Below, in pieces: positions 42,759-51,017 of a stretch of DNA of 64,000 nt; the stretch's first letter is position 1, and every line of letters starts with the position of its first letter. The notes beneath the pieces are model-generated. The model was not told where the DNA came from. It saw only the letters and a list, made by a program, of their open reading frames with translations, and ran no database searches. The DNA comes from Dyadobacter beijingensis DSM 21582. GTDB lineage: Bacteria > Bacteroidota > Bacteroidia > Cytophagales > Spirosomataceae. The stretch spans positions 62,001 to 126,000 of the forward strand of contig NZ_KB907792.1 of assembly GCF_000382205.1 (NCBI RefSeq), read 5' to 3'. Position numbers and translations under genes: made by a program.

Positions 42759-44108
42759 TTATTCTTCGGGTGCGATGAACGTCGTCTCGAAAGTTTCCAG
42801 CTGCCGGCTACCTTGGGAAACAGACATTTTCAAGACCGTCTTCCGGCTTTTCAGCTCGGATTTCGGGATCACCACGAACACGGTCCCCTCGGACATCCCC
42901 GCAGCTTCGAGCGTCAGGTCCGGTGACCCGGCGAACAGCAGCTTTCCGTGCGGGGAGTCGAGGCGTATGGAGGGCTTAATGGTGGCGTTGGTTTTGTTAA
43001 AAATTTTGAATGTGTAAAGGTTGCTGATCGTGCCGTCGGCATTTTCGATATATCGGCTGCCCGGTGCGCGGAAAAGTGTCGTTTGGGTGTCGGTGCGCGT
43101 CGCTACCACGAAACCCAATGCCGACCATAGCAGCACGAGCACAGCTGCATAGCCCCAGGTACGCGGGGTGATCACCTTCGCGCTTTTCTTTGTGATGGCA
43201 TTCTCGGAAGTATAGCGGATCAGGCCCCGCTCGAAACCGACTTTGTCCATCATCGCATCGCAGGCATCGATGCAGGCCGTACAGTTCACACATTCCATCT
43301 GCGTACCATTGCGGATGTCGATGCCGGTAGGGCATACGGCCACGCATTGGAAGCAGCTGATGCAATCGCCTTCGGTGCGGATTGTTCCTTTGTGCAGCTT
43401 GCCGCGCGGTTCGCCGCGCTCATGGTCGTAGGCGACATTGATGGAATTGCGGTCGAGCAAAACGCTTTGCAAGCGCCCATACGGGCACACTACCGTGCAA
43501 GCCTGCTCGCGCAGCCAGGCGAAATTCCAGTAGAATATGGCTGTGAATGCGACAATACCGGAAAAGAGGGCCAAATGGTCTTGCAATGGCTCCGAAATGA
43601 TCTTGTACAAAGCATCGGTTCCCAGCACATAAGCCAGCAACAGGTTGGCGATAGCAAAGGAAATGAGGAGGAAAAGGGTGTATTTCAAACCTTTTTTCAG
43701 GATTTTGTCCGTCGTCCACGGCGCTTTGTCCAGCAGTTTCTGCTTTCCGGTGTCGCCCTCGATGGCGTATTCGATTTTACGGAATACCATTTCCATGAAA
43801 ACCGTCTGCGGGCACGCCCAGCCGCACCATAACCGCCCGAAAACGGTCGTGAAAAGCACGATGAACACAAAAAACGACAGCATCATGAGCCCGAACAGCC
43901 AGTAGTCCTGCGGTCCGATAAACACGCCGAAAATGATAAACTTCCGTTCCACCACATTCAGCAGTACGAGCTGCTGCCCGTTGATCCGTACAAACGGCAC
44001 GACGAACAGCAGCGCGATAATGGCTACACTGAATGCCACACGGCGGTTATGCCATTGCCCGGCGGGGCGTTGGGGATAGAGGGGCCGTGCGTCGCTAATC
44101 GCTTTCAT
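42759..44108 (-). CDS. ccoG: cytochrome c oxidase accessory protein CcoG (FixG)
   Basis: The 449-residue inner-membrane ferredoxin-like protein has about five membrane segments. Two 4Fe-4S motifs are visible: CISCFQCVAVCPTGID and CVNCTACIDACDAMM. Conserved FixG cysteine sites also appear in GRLWCGWACPQTVFMEMVFR-type sequence and in EQACTVVCPYGRLQSVL. The C-terminal periplasmic IG-like domain ends with FIAPEE. CcoG reduces Cu(II) to Cu(I) for assembly of the cbb3 copper centre in other bacteria. Its start follows the ccoP stop by 6 bp, so it is part of the same transcript. Confidence 0.95.
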   Translation of the reverse strand: MKAISDARPLYPQRPAGQWHNRRVAFSVAIIALLFVVPFVRINGQQLVLLNVVERKFIIFGVFIGPQDYWLFGLMMLSFFVFIVLFTTVFGRLWCGWACPQTVFMEMVFRKIEYAIEGDTGKQKLLDKAPWTTDKILKKGLKYTLFLLISFAIANLLLAYVLGTDALYKIISEPLQDHLALFSGIVAFTAIFYWNFAWLREQACTVVCPYGRLQSVLLDRNSINVAYDHERGEPRGKLHKGTIRTEGDCISCFQCVAVCPTGIDIRNGTQMECVNCTACIDACDAMMDKVGFERGLIRYTSENAITKKSAKVITPRTWGYAAVLVLLWSALGFVVATRTDTQTTLFRAPGSRYIENADGTISNLYTFKIFNKTNATIKPSIRLDSPHGKLLFAGSPDLTLEAAGMSEGTVFVVIPKSELKSRKTVLKMSVSQGSRQLETFETTFIAPEE

Positions 44109-44114
44109 AATGGG

Positions 44115-45137
44115 TTATTTTTTTGCCACAGTCGCATCGCTGAACAATTCTCCCTGCGGCTCTTTCGCAGTGGCCGGTTTGGTGCCTTTGAGCGAGAGGA
44201 CAAAACTCGCTACCTTCTGGATGTCGGTCGGGGAGAGCTGTTTTTCCCAGGAGATCATCCCTTTTTCCGGCACGCCGTATTTGATCACTTTGAACACATT
44301 ATGAATCCCGCCGCCGTGCAGCCAGTAGTCGTCCGTGAGGTTGGGGCCCACCGCGCCGCCGCCTTCGGTACCGTGGCAGGCAGTGCATTTTTCCTGGAAT
44401 ATTTTCATCCCGGCGTCCACGCCGGCCTTATCGCTAAGCAGCGTCACGGAGTTTTCGTCCATGCTGGCACCCACTTTTTCCATGTAAGCCTTTTTCTCGG
44501 CTTCGGCCGTCGCGATTTCCTTATCCAGCTCCGCGATCTGCAAATCGCCGAACCCGCTGAAATAGACGGCCGCATACACCACCGCGAAGAAAATCGTCGT
44601 GTAAAAGAGGAATTGCAGCCAGGGCGGCATGCGGTTGTCGAGCTCCTGGATGCCGTCGTAGTCGTGGCCGTCGATCAGGATCTGCTTCTCGTCGTGCAGG
44701 GCGACACCGATGCCCCGGAATTTTTTCCACCAATGCGCACTGAAAATATGCGTAGGCTCGGTTTGGGAAGCGCTGGCCGTTTTATTGAGTACGCTCATCG
44801 CATTGGCCAACAGGATCGCCAGCTGAACGATGATGAATACCAACGCCGCCAGGACGACATAGAGAATAAGGTCCAGCCCGGTGATGGCGCGGACCGGTTC
44901 GGCCGTTTCCTGCGCGGAGGCAGGCAATGCCATGCCGGCGAGCAACAGCAGCGACAATACGGTTTTCTTCAAAACACCGTCATTCAGCGGAATGCTGCGC
45001 ATTTTGTCGAGTTTCCTCTTGTCCAGCCCCCACACGTAAAAGAGCAGGCCGACGAAGAAAGCAAAGAATATCAGCAGCGATATGAGTGGGTAAATGCCCA
45101 CTCCGGCAATGGTTTCGAGGTAATTGCGGAATTTCAT
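44115..45137 (-). CDS. ccoP: cbb3 oxidase subunit III with fused CcoQ-like N-terminus
   Basis: The 340-residue protein carries electrons to the CcoN-O subunit. Residues about 14-45 (YPLISLLIFFAFFVGLLFYV, then WGLDKRKLDKM) look like a CcoQ subunit. A second hydrophobic stretch (LSLLLLAGMALPASAQ) ends in A-S-A-Q like a signal cleavage site. The CcoP N-terminal domain (HWWKKFRGIGVALHDEKQIL) and membrane helix follow. The C-terminal cytochrome c domain has one haem motif, CTACHG, with a methionine in GMISW. Canonical proteobacterial CcoP has two haems; only one is present here. It lies 48 bp downstream of ccoNO and 6 bp upstream of ccoG. Confidence 0.92.
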   Translation of the reverse strand: MKFRNYLETIAGVGIYPLISLLIFFAFFVGLLFYVWGLDKRKLDKMRSIPLNDGVLKKTVLSLLLLAGMALPASAQETAEPVRAITGLDLILYVVLAALVFIIVQLAILLANAMSVLNKTASASQTEPTHIFSAHWWKKFRGIGVALHDEKQILIDGHDYDGIQELDNRMPPWLQFLFYTTIFFAVVYAAVYFSGFGDLQIAELDKEIATAEAEKKAYMEKVGASMDENSVTLLSDKAGVDAGMKIFQEKCTACHGTEGGGAVGPNLTDDYWLHGGGIHNVFKVIKYGVPEKGMISWEKQLSPTDIQKVASFVLSLKGTKPATAKEPQGELFSDATVAKK

Positions 45138-45185
45138 AGATGTTTAATTTTGAATGACCGAATGGTTGAATGATTGAATATCCGG

Positions 45186-47330
45186 TCATTTTTTAATATC
45201 AGTCCCGAGTCGTTGCATGTATGCGATCAGCGCGATGATCTCTTTGTTGGCGGCGGTTTTGATGCCGCTTTGTTTCAGGCGTTCCTGGATTTCACTCTCC
45301 TGTTTCGCGAGATCGGCGTTCGCCTGGTGTTCGTAGCCTTTTTCGTAAGGCACGCCCAGCGTCTGCATGGCTTTGATTTTCGCAACGGTCGTGGTGGTGT
45401 CGAGGTCGTTTTCGAGCAGCCAGCCGTAGCGGGGCATAATGGAGCCGGGCGACATGCTGGTCGGGTCTTCCATGTGGTTGTAATGCCAGGAGTCGGGGTA
45501 TTTGCCGCCGATGCGGTGCAAATCCGGCCCGGTGCGTTTGGAGCCCCATTGGTGCGGGTGGTCATATACGAACTCGCCCGATTTGGAATACTCCCCGAAC
45601 CTTTCGATTTCAGACCGGAACGGGCGGATCATCTGCGTATGGCACACGTAGCAGCCTTCACGGACATAAATGTCGCGGCCCTGCAATTCCAGCGGCGTAT
45701 AAGGTTTCACGCTCGCAATGGTAGGTACGTTGGATTCGACGAGGAAGGTCGGGATCATCTCGATCATCCCGCCAATGGCAACGGCCACGAGGGAGAATAC
45801 CGTTAATGCAAGCGGCTTGCGTTCCATGAGCCTGCGGTGCCAGTATTCGCTCTTTTCGGCGTGCCAGATGGCGTTCAGCGGCATCGCTTTGGCCGTTTCG
45901 GTCGGTACGAGCTTGCCTTTCAGTGCCGTCATCCAGAGGTTGTAGATCATCACTACGAAACCTGCGAGGTACAATGTGCCGCCCACGCCGCGGAGGAAAT
46001 AGAGCGGTTTCAGTGCGGTGACCGTTTCGAGAAAGTTGGGGTATTTCAAAAGTCCTTCCTGCGTGAATTCCTTCCACATCGAGCTTTGTACCCAGCCAGC
46101 CCAATACATGGGAATCGTATAGAAGATAATGCCCAGCGTGCCGATCCAGAAATGGAAATTGGCGGCCTTCGTGGAGTATAACGGTCTGTTATATAGGCGT
46201 GGGAAAAGCCAGTACAAAATACCGAATGTGAGGAAGCCGTTCCAGCCGAGCGCGCCTACGTGTACGTGCGCTACGATCCAGTCGGTATAGTGGGCGATGG
46301 CATTTACATTTTTCAAGGAGAGCATCGGGCCTTCGAAGGTGGCCATACCGTAGGCGGTAATCGCCACGACCATGAATTTCAGCACCACATCTTCCCGGAC
46401 TTTGTCCCAGGCGCCGCGCAATGTCATCAGGCCGTTCATCATACCTCCCCAGGAAGGCGCGATGAGCATTACCGAAAACACGGTTCCGAGCGTCTGGGCC
46501 CATTCCGGTAATGCGGTGTAAAGCAGATGGTGCGGCCCCGCCCAGATGTACAGGAAGATGAGCGCCCAAAAGTGGACGATCGATAACCGGTAGGAGTAAA
46601 TGGGGCGGTTGGCCGCTTTGGGCAAAAAGTAGTACATCAAACCCAGGTAGGGCGTCGTCAGGAAGAATGCGACCGCATTATGCCCGTACCACCACTGCAC
46701 CAATGCGTCCTGCACGCCTGCGTATACCGAGTAGCTTTTCATGAACGAGATCGGCAGTTCGATGCTGTTCACCACGTGCAGCATCGCCACGGTCACAAAT
46801 GAGGCGATGTAAAACCAGACGGCGGCGTAAATGTGCTCGACGCGACGGTTAATGGTGGTCATAATGATGTTGACCAATGCAGAAACCCACACGACGGCAA
46901 TGGCGATATCGAACGGCCATTCCAGCTCGGCATATTCTTTGGAAGTGGTGAACCCCATCGGCAGCGAGATGGCCGCGCCGAGGATAATGGCCTGCCACGC
47001 CCAGAAATGAAAGCGGCTCAGTACCGGGCTCCATATCGGCGTCCGCAGTACACGCGGCACGGAATAGTACAAGCCGGTGAAAAAGCCGTTTCCGACAAAC
47101 GCGAAGATGACCGCGTTGGTATGCAGCGGCCGTATCCGGCTGAATGTGAGGAACGGCAGGTCGAAATTCAGGTTCGGGAAGACCAGCTGCAAGGCGGCCA
47201 GCAGGCCCACGAGCATACCAATGAGCCCGAACAGGATGGTAGCGATGGCGAAGTCCCGGACAATGCGGTTGTCATATTGAAATTCATCCAACTCAACAGC
47301 GGCGAGGCCAGGATGGGGAACGTTTGACAT
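45186..47330 (-). CDS. ccoN: fused cbb3 cytochrome oxidase subunits I and II (CcoN-CcoO)
   Basis: The 714-residue protein unites the catalytic subunit and the mono-haem subunit. The N-terminal 480 residues are CcoN with 12 or so membrane helices. CuB/haem histidines are visible in WWYGHNAVAFFL, WAGPHHLLY and IVAHVHVGALGWNG. After a membrane helix (ALTVFSLVAVAIGGMIEMI), the CcoO part carries CYVCHTQMIRPFRSE and the axial methionine region SIMPRYGWL. The enzyme reduces oxygen to water with high affinity and pumps protons. The N-O fusion is typical of Bacteroidota. It lies 45 bp downstream of ccoS. Confidence 0.96.
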   Translation of the reverse strand: MSNVPHPGLAAVELDEFQYDNRIVRDFAIATILFGLIGMLVGLLAALQLVFPNLNFDLPFLTFSRIRPLHTNAVIFAFVGNGFFTGLYYSVPRVLRTPIWSPVLSRFHFWAWQAIILGAAISLPMGFTTSKEYAELEWPFDIAIAVVWVSALVNIIMTTINRRVEHIYAAVWFYIASFVTVAMLHVVNSIELPISFMKSYSVYAGVQDALVQWWYGHNAVAFFLTTPYLGLMYYFLPKAANRPIYSYRLSIVHFWALIFLYIWAGPHHLLYTALPEWAQTLGTVFSVMLIAPSWGGMMNGLMTLRGAWDKVREDVVLKFMVVAITAYGMATFEGPMLSLKNVNAIAHYTDWIVAHVHVGALGWNGFLTFGILYWLFPRLYNRPLYSTKAANFHFWIGTLGIIFYTIPMYWAGWVQSSMWKEFTQEGLLKYPNFLETVTALKPLYFLRGVGGTLYLAGFVVMIYNLWMTALKGKLVPTETAKAMPLNAIWHAEKSEYWHRRLMERKPLALTVFSLVAVAIGGMIEMIPTFLVESNVPTIASVKPYTPLELQGRDIYVREGCYVCHTQMIRPFRSEIERFGEYSKSGEFVYDHPHQWGSKRTGPDLHRIGGKYPDSWHYNHMEDPTSMSPGSIMPRYGWLLENDLDTTTTVAKIKAMQTLGVPYEKGYEHQANADLAKQESEIQERLKQSGIKTAANKEIIALIAYMQRLGTDIKK

Positions 47331-47375
47331 AACTTGGGAGAGATAAGTGGTAAAAATCAGTTCGGGTGAGCGGCG

Positions 47376-47534
47376 TCAGATGGTGTTGGTTTTCTCGGAA
47401 TCGTCGAGCAGGATGCGTACCGAAGGCGTATAATCGTCGTCGTAGTGCCCCTTTCGTACCGACCAGATAAATGCGCCCAGGAATCCCAGCGCTACGAGCA
47501 AACTGGCGAGGATCAGCAGATATAATGCGCTCAT
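47376..47534 (-). CDS. ccoS: cbb3 oxidase assembly protein CcoS
   Basis: The 52-residue protein starts at ATG 47534 (MSALYLLILASLLVALGFLG). It has one membrane helix followed by FIWSVRKGHYDDDYTPSVRI, the CcoS signature of a W-S-x-x-x-G-Q/H-Y/F-D-D segment. CcoS is required to insert cofactors into cbb3 oxidase in other bacteria. A longer frame up to 47618 looks non-coding. The gap to ccoI (96 bp) contains a CRP/FNR-type palindrome, so the oxidase genes may have their own promoter. Confidence 0.93.
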   Translation of the reverse strand: MSALYLLILASLLVALGFLGAFIWSVRKGHYDDDYTPSVRILLDDSEKTNTI

Positions 47535-47621
47535 GATGAGGATCGGATTAGGTGATTTTTGATAGGCCAAAACTACCTGCGGCACGGCTGGCAAAGGATG
47601 ACAACCGCTAAGCCGCATTTA

Positions 47622-47633
47622 TGACCTTGGTCA
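47622..47633. promoter_or_regulatory. CRP/FNR-type palindrome upstream of ccoS-ccoNO
   Basis: TGACCTTGGTCA has perfect TGAC/GTCA arms around a 4-base centre (TGA-N6-TCA). It is centred about 93 bp upstream of the ccoS ATG and overlaps the ccoI stop codon. It has the same core as the site before ccoI. Confidence 0.5.
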
Positions 47634-50078
47634 GTTTTTCAGCCACCTGCGCGCAGCCGCGTTGCTGGCAAGCGTGGTAAAGGCGACGATGGTAATGGAG
47701 CTAACGGGCATCAGTATCGCCGCCATGACGGGCGACAAATGACCGGTAATGGCGAACGACAGGCCCAGGATGTTGTAGATCAATGAAATGGCAAAGCTCT
47801 GACGGATAATGCGCTGGCCGCTGCGGGCGAGGGCGACGTAGCCGGGGAGAAGGCTGAGCTGGCTGCCCTCCACGATGGCGTCGCAGGAGGGAGAGAAGTT
47901 GTTGATATTGTCGGAAACGGCGAGGCCGACGTCGCTCTGGCGTAATGCACCGGCGTCGTTCAGGCCGTCGCCGACCATCAGTACGTGGCGGCCTTCGTGT
48001 TGGAGTTCGCGCACGAAATCCAGTTTCTGTCCGGGTTTTTGGTTAAATAAAAGCAATGCGTTCTGGCCGAACAGCGGGGCAAGCACTTCACGGTCGGTAG
48101 GGCGGTCTCCTGAGAGCAGGTAGGTGCGAATGCCTGCCTTGCGCAATGCGGAGAGGGTTTCGGGTAACTCGGGGCGGTACTTGCTGCGGATGGTGAAATA
48201 GCCTTTAACAGCACCGCCCATCGACACATACACCCGGCTCGATGGCTCACCAACATCGTCCACATCAGCGCCCACCCAGTTCGCGGAGCCTACTTTCACC
48301 GTCAGCGCGCCCCATTGCGCGATCATGCCCTTGCCGCTCGTTTCAGAAAAGCCGCTTAGTACCCTCCGGCTTGCAGGAACATCCGCCAGGTGTTTCGCCA
48401 GCAACCGGCTCAGCGGGTGCGAGGATTGTCCCACCAGCGATTTGATCATCACCAGTTCTTCGCGTGTCGGCGGATCGCCCGCAAAGTTGATTTCGGCGTC
48501 GTCGGGCAGGGTAATGGTGCCTGTTTTATCAAAAACAACAGTGTCGATGTGTGCCAGCCGTTCGATGCTGTGGGCGTTTTTGGGATAAAAACGGTTGCGG
48601 CTGAATACGCTCAGCAAATTGCCGTTTGTAAATGTAGACGACAGCAGCAATGCGCATGGGCAAGCCACGAGCAGGGTGGTAGTGAATGCGAGAAAGGCGG
48701 TTTCCGGTTTTTGAAATACAAAACACCAAACTATAAATGTGACCGCAGCAATGCCCAGCACGGTCAGCGAAAAATACCGGTTAATGCGCGCGGCGAGGGA
48801 TTTGCCGGCATCGTCTTTTTCGCGTGTGAATGCTTCGTTGTTCCAAAGCTGGGTCAGGTAGCTCTGCGACACCTCCCGCAGCACTTCCAGTTCAATGGCC
48901 GCGCCTTTTTGCTTGCCGCCGGCGTAAATGGTATCGCCTTTGCGCCGCTCGACGGGCTGCGATTCGCCCGAAACGAAGCTGTAATCGATCAACGCTATGG
49001 GGCTTTGCAGCACGGCATCGGCGGGGATCAGCTCCTCGTTGCGAACGAGCATCTGGTCACCTTTTTGCAGAGCGGTAATGGGTTTGCGGGTTTCCAGGCC
49101 ATTTTCCAGCACGGAAGTCGCCACCGGGAAATAGGATTTGTAATCACGGTCGAACGAAACGCCGGCGTAGGTTTTGTCCTGAAAATACCGGCCTACGAGC
49201 ATGAAAAACACGGCCCCGGCAAAGGAATCCAGGTAGCCGGGACCGGTTTGGGTAGCCAGTTGATAAATGCTGATGGAAAAAACGCAGGTCAAGGCCAAGG
49301 CAATCGGCGCGTCGATGTTCAGGTAACGGCCCTTCAATGCGGCCCAGGCCGATTGGTAGAAGTCCGCTGCGCAATACAATAGTACCGGCAGGCTCAATGC
49401 AAGGTTCAGTACCCCGAAAAGCGTCCGCAGGTTCTGGTCCGACGTGTTTTGTCCCAAATGAAAATACTCCGGGAAGCTCAGCATCATGATATTCCCGAAG
49501 GCAAAGCCGGCAATCCCGATTTTGTAAAGACGCGTGCGGTTCCATTTGCCGGCCTTCCTGCCCGACAGATCGTCCAGGCTCAGATAAGGCTCGTACCCGA
49601 TGCGTGCAAGCAGCGCCGCCAGCTCGCTCAAACGCAATGCGTTGCCTTCGAATGTGATCCTGACTTTCTTTTCAGGGAAATTGACGACTGAGCTACGTAC
49701 TGCCGGATGCAGCCTGTAAAGGTGTTCGAGCAGCCATATGCAGGAGCTGCAATGCATTTTGGGCAGGTACCAGCATACGGTGGTCAGTCGCCCGTCCGTG
49801 AACTCGATCATCTTGCCGTGCACCTCTGGCAGGTCGAGATGATCGAATTTGTTGGTGTAAAACGCCGGGTCGGGCGAAATGCCCTGCGCGCCGTCGATGG
49901 TATAATACTGACATAAGTCACTTTCTTTCAGCAAGCCATAGACGGTCAGGCAGCCGTCGCAGCAAAAATCGTGGTCGTCGGCATGTAGCACCTCGTCGCG
50001 GCAATCCTCGCCGCAATGGTAGCATACGTGCCGGGTATGGGAAATGGCCTCCGGGGCCGTCAATATGCGCATGGTCAT
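47631..50078 (-). CDS. ccoI: copper-transporting P1B-type ATPase CcoI
   Basis: The 815-residue protein starts at ATG 50078 or two codons later; a TTG at 50099 is less likely. An N-terminal cysteine-rich metal-binding module (CYHCGEDC, FCCDGCLTVY) is followed by an HMA domain with MHCSSCIW and eight membrane helices. The transport motif is CPCALLLSSTF. The phosphorylation site is DKTGTITLP, with HPLSRLL and GDGLNDAGAL in the cytoplasmic domains. The double cysteine-rich N-terminus and genomic place identify CcoI (FixI), which moves copper across the membrane for the cbb3 centre. It is the first gene of the locus. Confidence 0.95.
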   Translation of the reverse strand: MTMRILTAPEAISHTRHVCYHCGEDCRDEVLHADDHDFCCDGCLTVYGLLKESDLCQYYTIDGAQGISPDPAFYTNKFDHLDLPEVHGKMIEFTDGRLTTVCWYLPKMHCSSCIWLLEHLYRLHPAVRSSVVNFPEKKVRITFEGNALRLSELAALLARIGYEPYLSLDDLSGRKAGKWNRTRLYKIGIAGFAFGNIMMLSFPEYFHLGQNTSDQNLRTLFGVLNLALSLPVLLYCAADFYQSAWAALKGRYLNIDAPIALALTCVFSISIYQLATQTGPGYLDSFAGAVFFMLVGRYFQDKTYAGVSFDRDYKSYFPVATSVLENGLETRKPITALQKGDQMLVRNEELIPADAVLQSPIALIDYSFVSGESQPVERRKGDTIYAGGKQKGAAIELEVLREVSQSYLTQLWNNEAFTREKDDAGKSLAARINRYFSLTVLGIAAVTFIVWCFVFQKPETAFLAFTTTLLVACPCALLLSSTFTNGNLLSVFSRNRFYPKNAHSIERLAHIDTVVFDKTGTITLPDDAEINFAGDPPTREELVMIKSLVGQSSHPLSRLLAKHLADVPASRRVLSGFSETSGKGMIAQWGALTVKVGSANWVGADVDDVGEPSSRVYVSMGGAVKGYFTIRSKYRPELPETLSALRKAGIRTYLLSGDRPTDREVLAPLFGQNALLLFNQKPGQKLDFVRELQHEGRHVLMVGDGLNDAGALRQSDVGLAVSDNINNFSPSCDAIVEGSQLSLLPGYVALARSGQRIIRQSFAISLIYNILGLSFAITGHLSPVMAAILMPVSSITIVAFTTLASNAAARRWLKN

Positions 50079-50150
50079 GGAATGGTTACCTTTCTCCAAA
50101 ATTGGAGCAAATGACCAGGGGAAGGGATGACGGCGGGGCAGGAGGAAAAG

Positions 50151-50162
50151 TGACTTTTGTCA
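50151..50162. promoter_or_regulatory. CRP/FNR-type palindrome upstream of ccoI
   Basis: TGACTTTTGTCA has perfect TGAC/GTCA arms spaced by four T residues (TGA-N6-TCA). Its centre is 79 bp from the ccoI ATG. The spacing fits an activator site near -40 if transcription starts about 38 bp before the ATG. Confidence 0.55.
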
Positions 50163-50227
50163 GTAATCGGCGTGGGGCATCAATCCCAATTGACGGAAAT
50201 GGATAGTCATCCTTAAATTGCGCTCGT

Positions 50228-50821
50228 CTATTTTTTCAACAACTGCGGAAGTCCCACTTTCCGCATCGATGCCGCTGCGGCGTTGATGCCGAGATTTTTC
50301 ATGATGTCGGAAGTGAGGTTGGAGGTGGAATCGCGGGCGAAGAGGACTACCGGCCAGAGGTCGCCGCCGTTCGGGTTTAGGTCCATGCGGAGCAGGAACG
50401 CGTATCCTTTTTGCCTACCCGCGAAAATGATGGCGTCGTTCACCTTCTGTTTGATCGGCTCGAACTTTTTGGCATAATACTCGCGGAGCTGTGCCATGGA
50501 ATTGGTCTCGAAATCTTCGTAGGACTTTTTCAGGTTTTCGAGCTCCGCAGCTTTGTCGCGGAGGATGGCTTCGTCGGCTTTACTGGCAATGAGCTTGTCG
50601 AATGCTTCCGATTTGAGGCGGAATTCTTCGTATTTTCCTTTCAAAATCTTATCATACTGGTCGCTTTTTACGACGATCTCTTCATTCAGCTTCTTGAATT
50701 CCGGCATGTTTTCCAGGATATGCTGCTGGTCGACATACCCGATCTTCTGCTCCGGCGCCTGGGCGAAGCTTGCATTGACAGATAACAACACCATCAGAAA
50801 AAGTGCAGACAAGTTTCTCAT
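50228..50821 (-). CDS. OmpH/Skp-family periplasmic chaperone
   Basis: The 197-residue protein starts at ATG 50821. The signal peptide (LSALFLMVLLSVNASFAQ) is followed by the family opening KIGYVDQQHILENMPEFKKL and a long charged coiled coil (about 60-140). The C-terminal sequence RKVGLPQLLKK closes it. Skp-like proteins hold unfolded outer-membrane proteins in the periplasm. Bacteroidota have several OmpH genes; this one stands outside the usual bamA cluster. The C-terminal 60 residues, with GYAFLLRMDLNPNGGD, extend beyond the typical coiled-coil tail but are seen in relatives. The DNA upstream is AT-rich and shared with the divergent dehydrogenase gene. Confidence 0.85.
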   Translation of the reverse strand: MRNLSALFLMVLLSVNASFAQAPEQKIGYVDQQHILENMPEFKKLNEEIVVKSDQYDKILKGKYEEFRLKSEAFDKLIASKADEAILRDKAAELENLKKSYEDFETNSMAQLREYYAKKFEPIKQKVNDAIIFAGRQKGYAFLLRMDLNPNGGDLWPVVLFARDSTSNLTSDIMKNLGINAAAASMRKVGLPQLLKK

Positions 50822-50923
50822 TTTGAAAGGTTTGTTTAAAAGGTTTGCGATATTACAAGAACGGTTACATAGCAATCCTGTTGTTTCAGGAAATATTAAA
50901 TTTTAAAAATATATTCCCCTTGG

Positions 50924-50943
50924 CCGTCGGCTCGGGCCGACGG
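50924..50943. repeat. GC-rich hairpin in an AT-rich divergent intergenic region
   Basis: CCGTCGGC (50924-50931) pairs with GCCGACGG (50936-50943) around TCGG. No T-run follows on either strand and it lies between two divergent genes, so it is not a normal terminator. It could be an operator or a leader structure of one of the two transcripts. Confidence 0.5.
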
Positions 50944-51017
50944 AAATAAAAATGAAGATTCCTAAATGTTTTTTTAATAATAGATTGTTTAATAATTTAT
51001 TTTAGTAAGTTTATCAG

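Noticed and set aside
44049..45173. 374-residue frame opposite ccoP
   Set aside because: Antisense shadow of a certain gene, rich in His, Arg and Phe.
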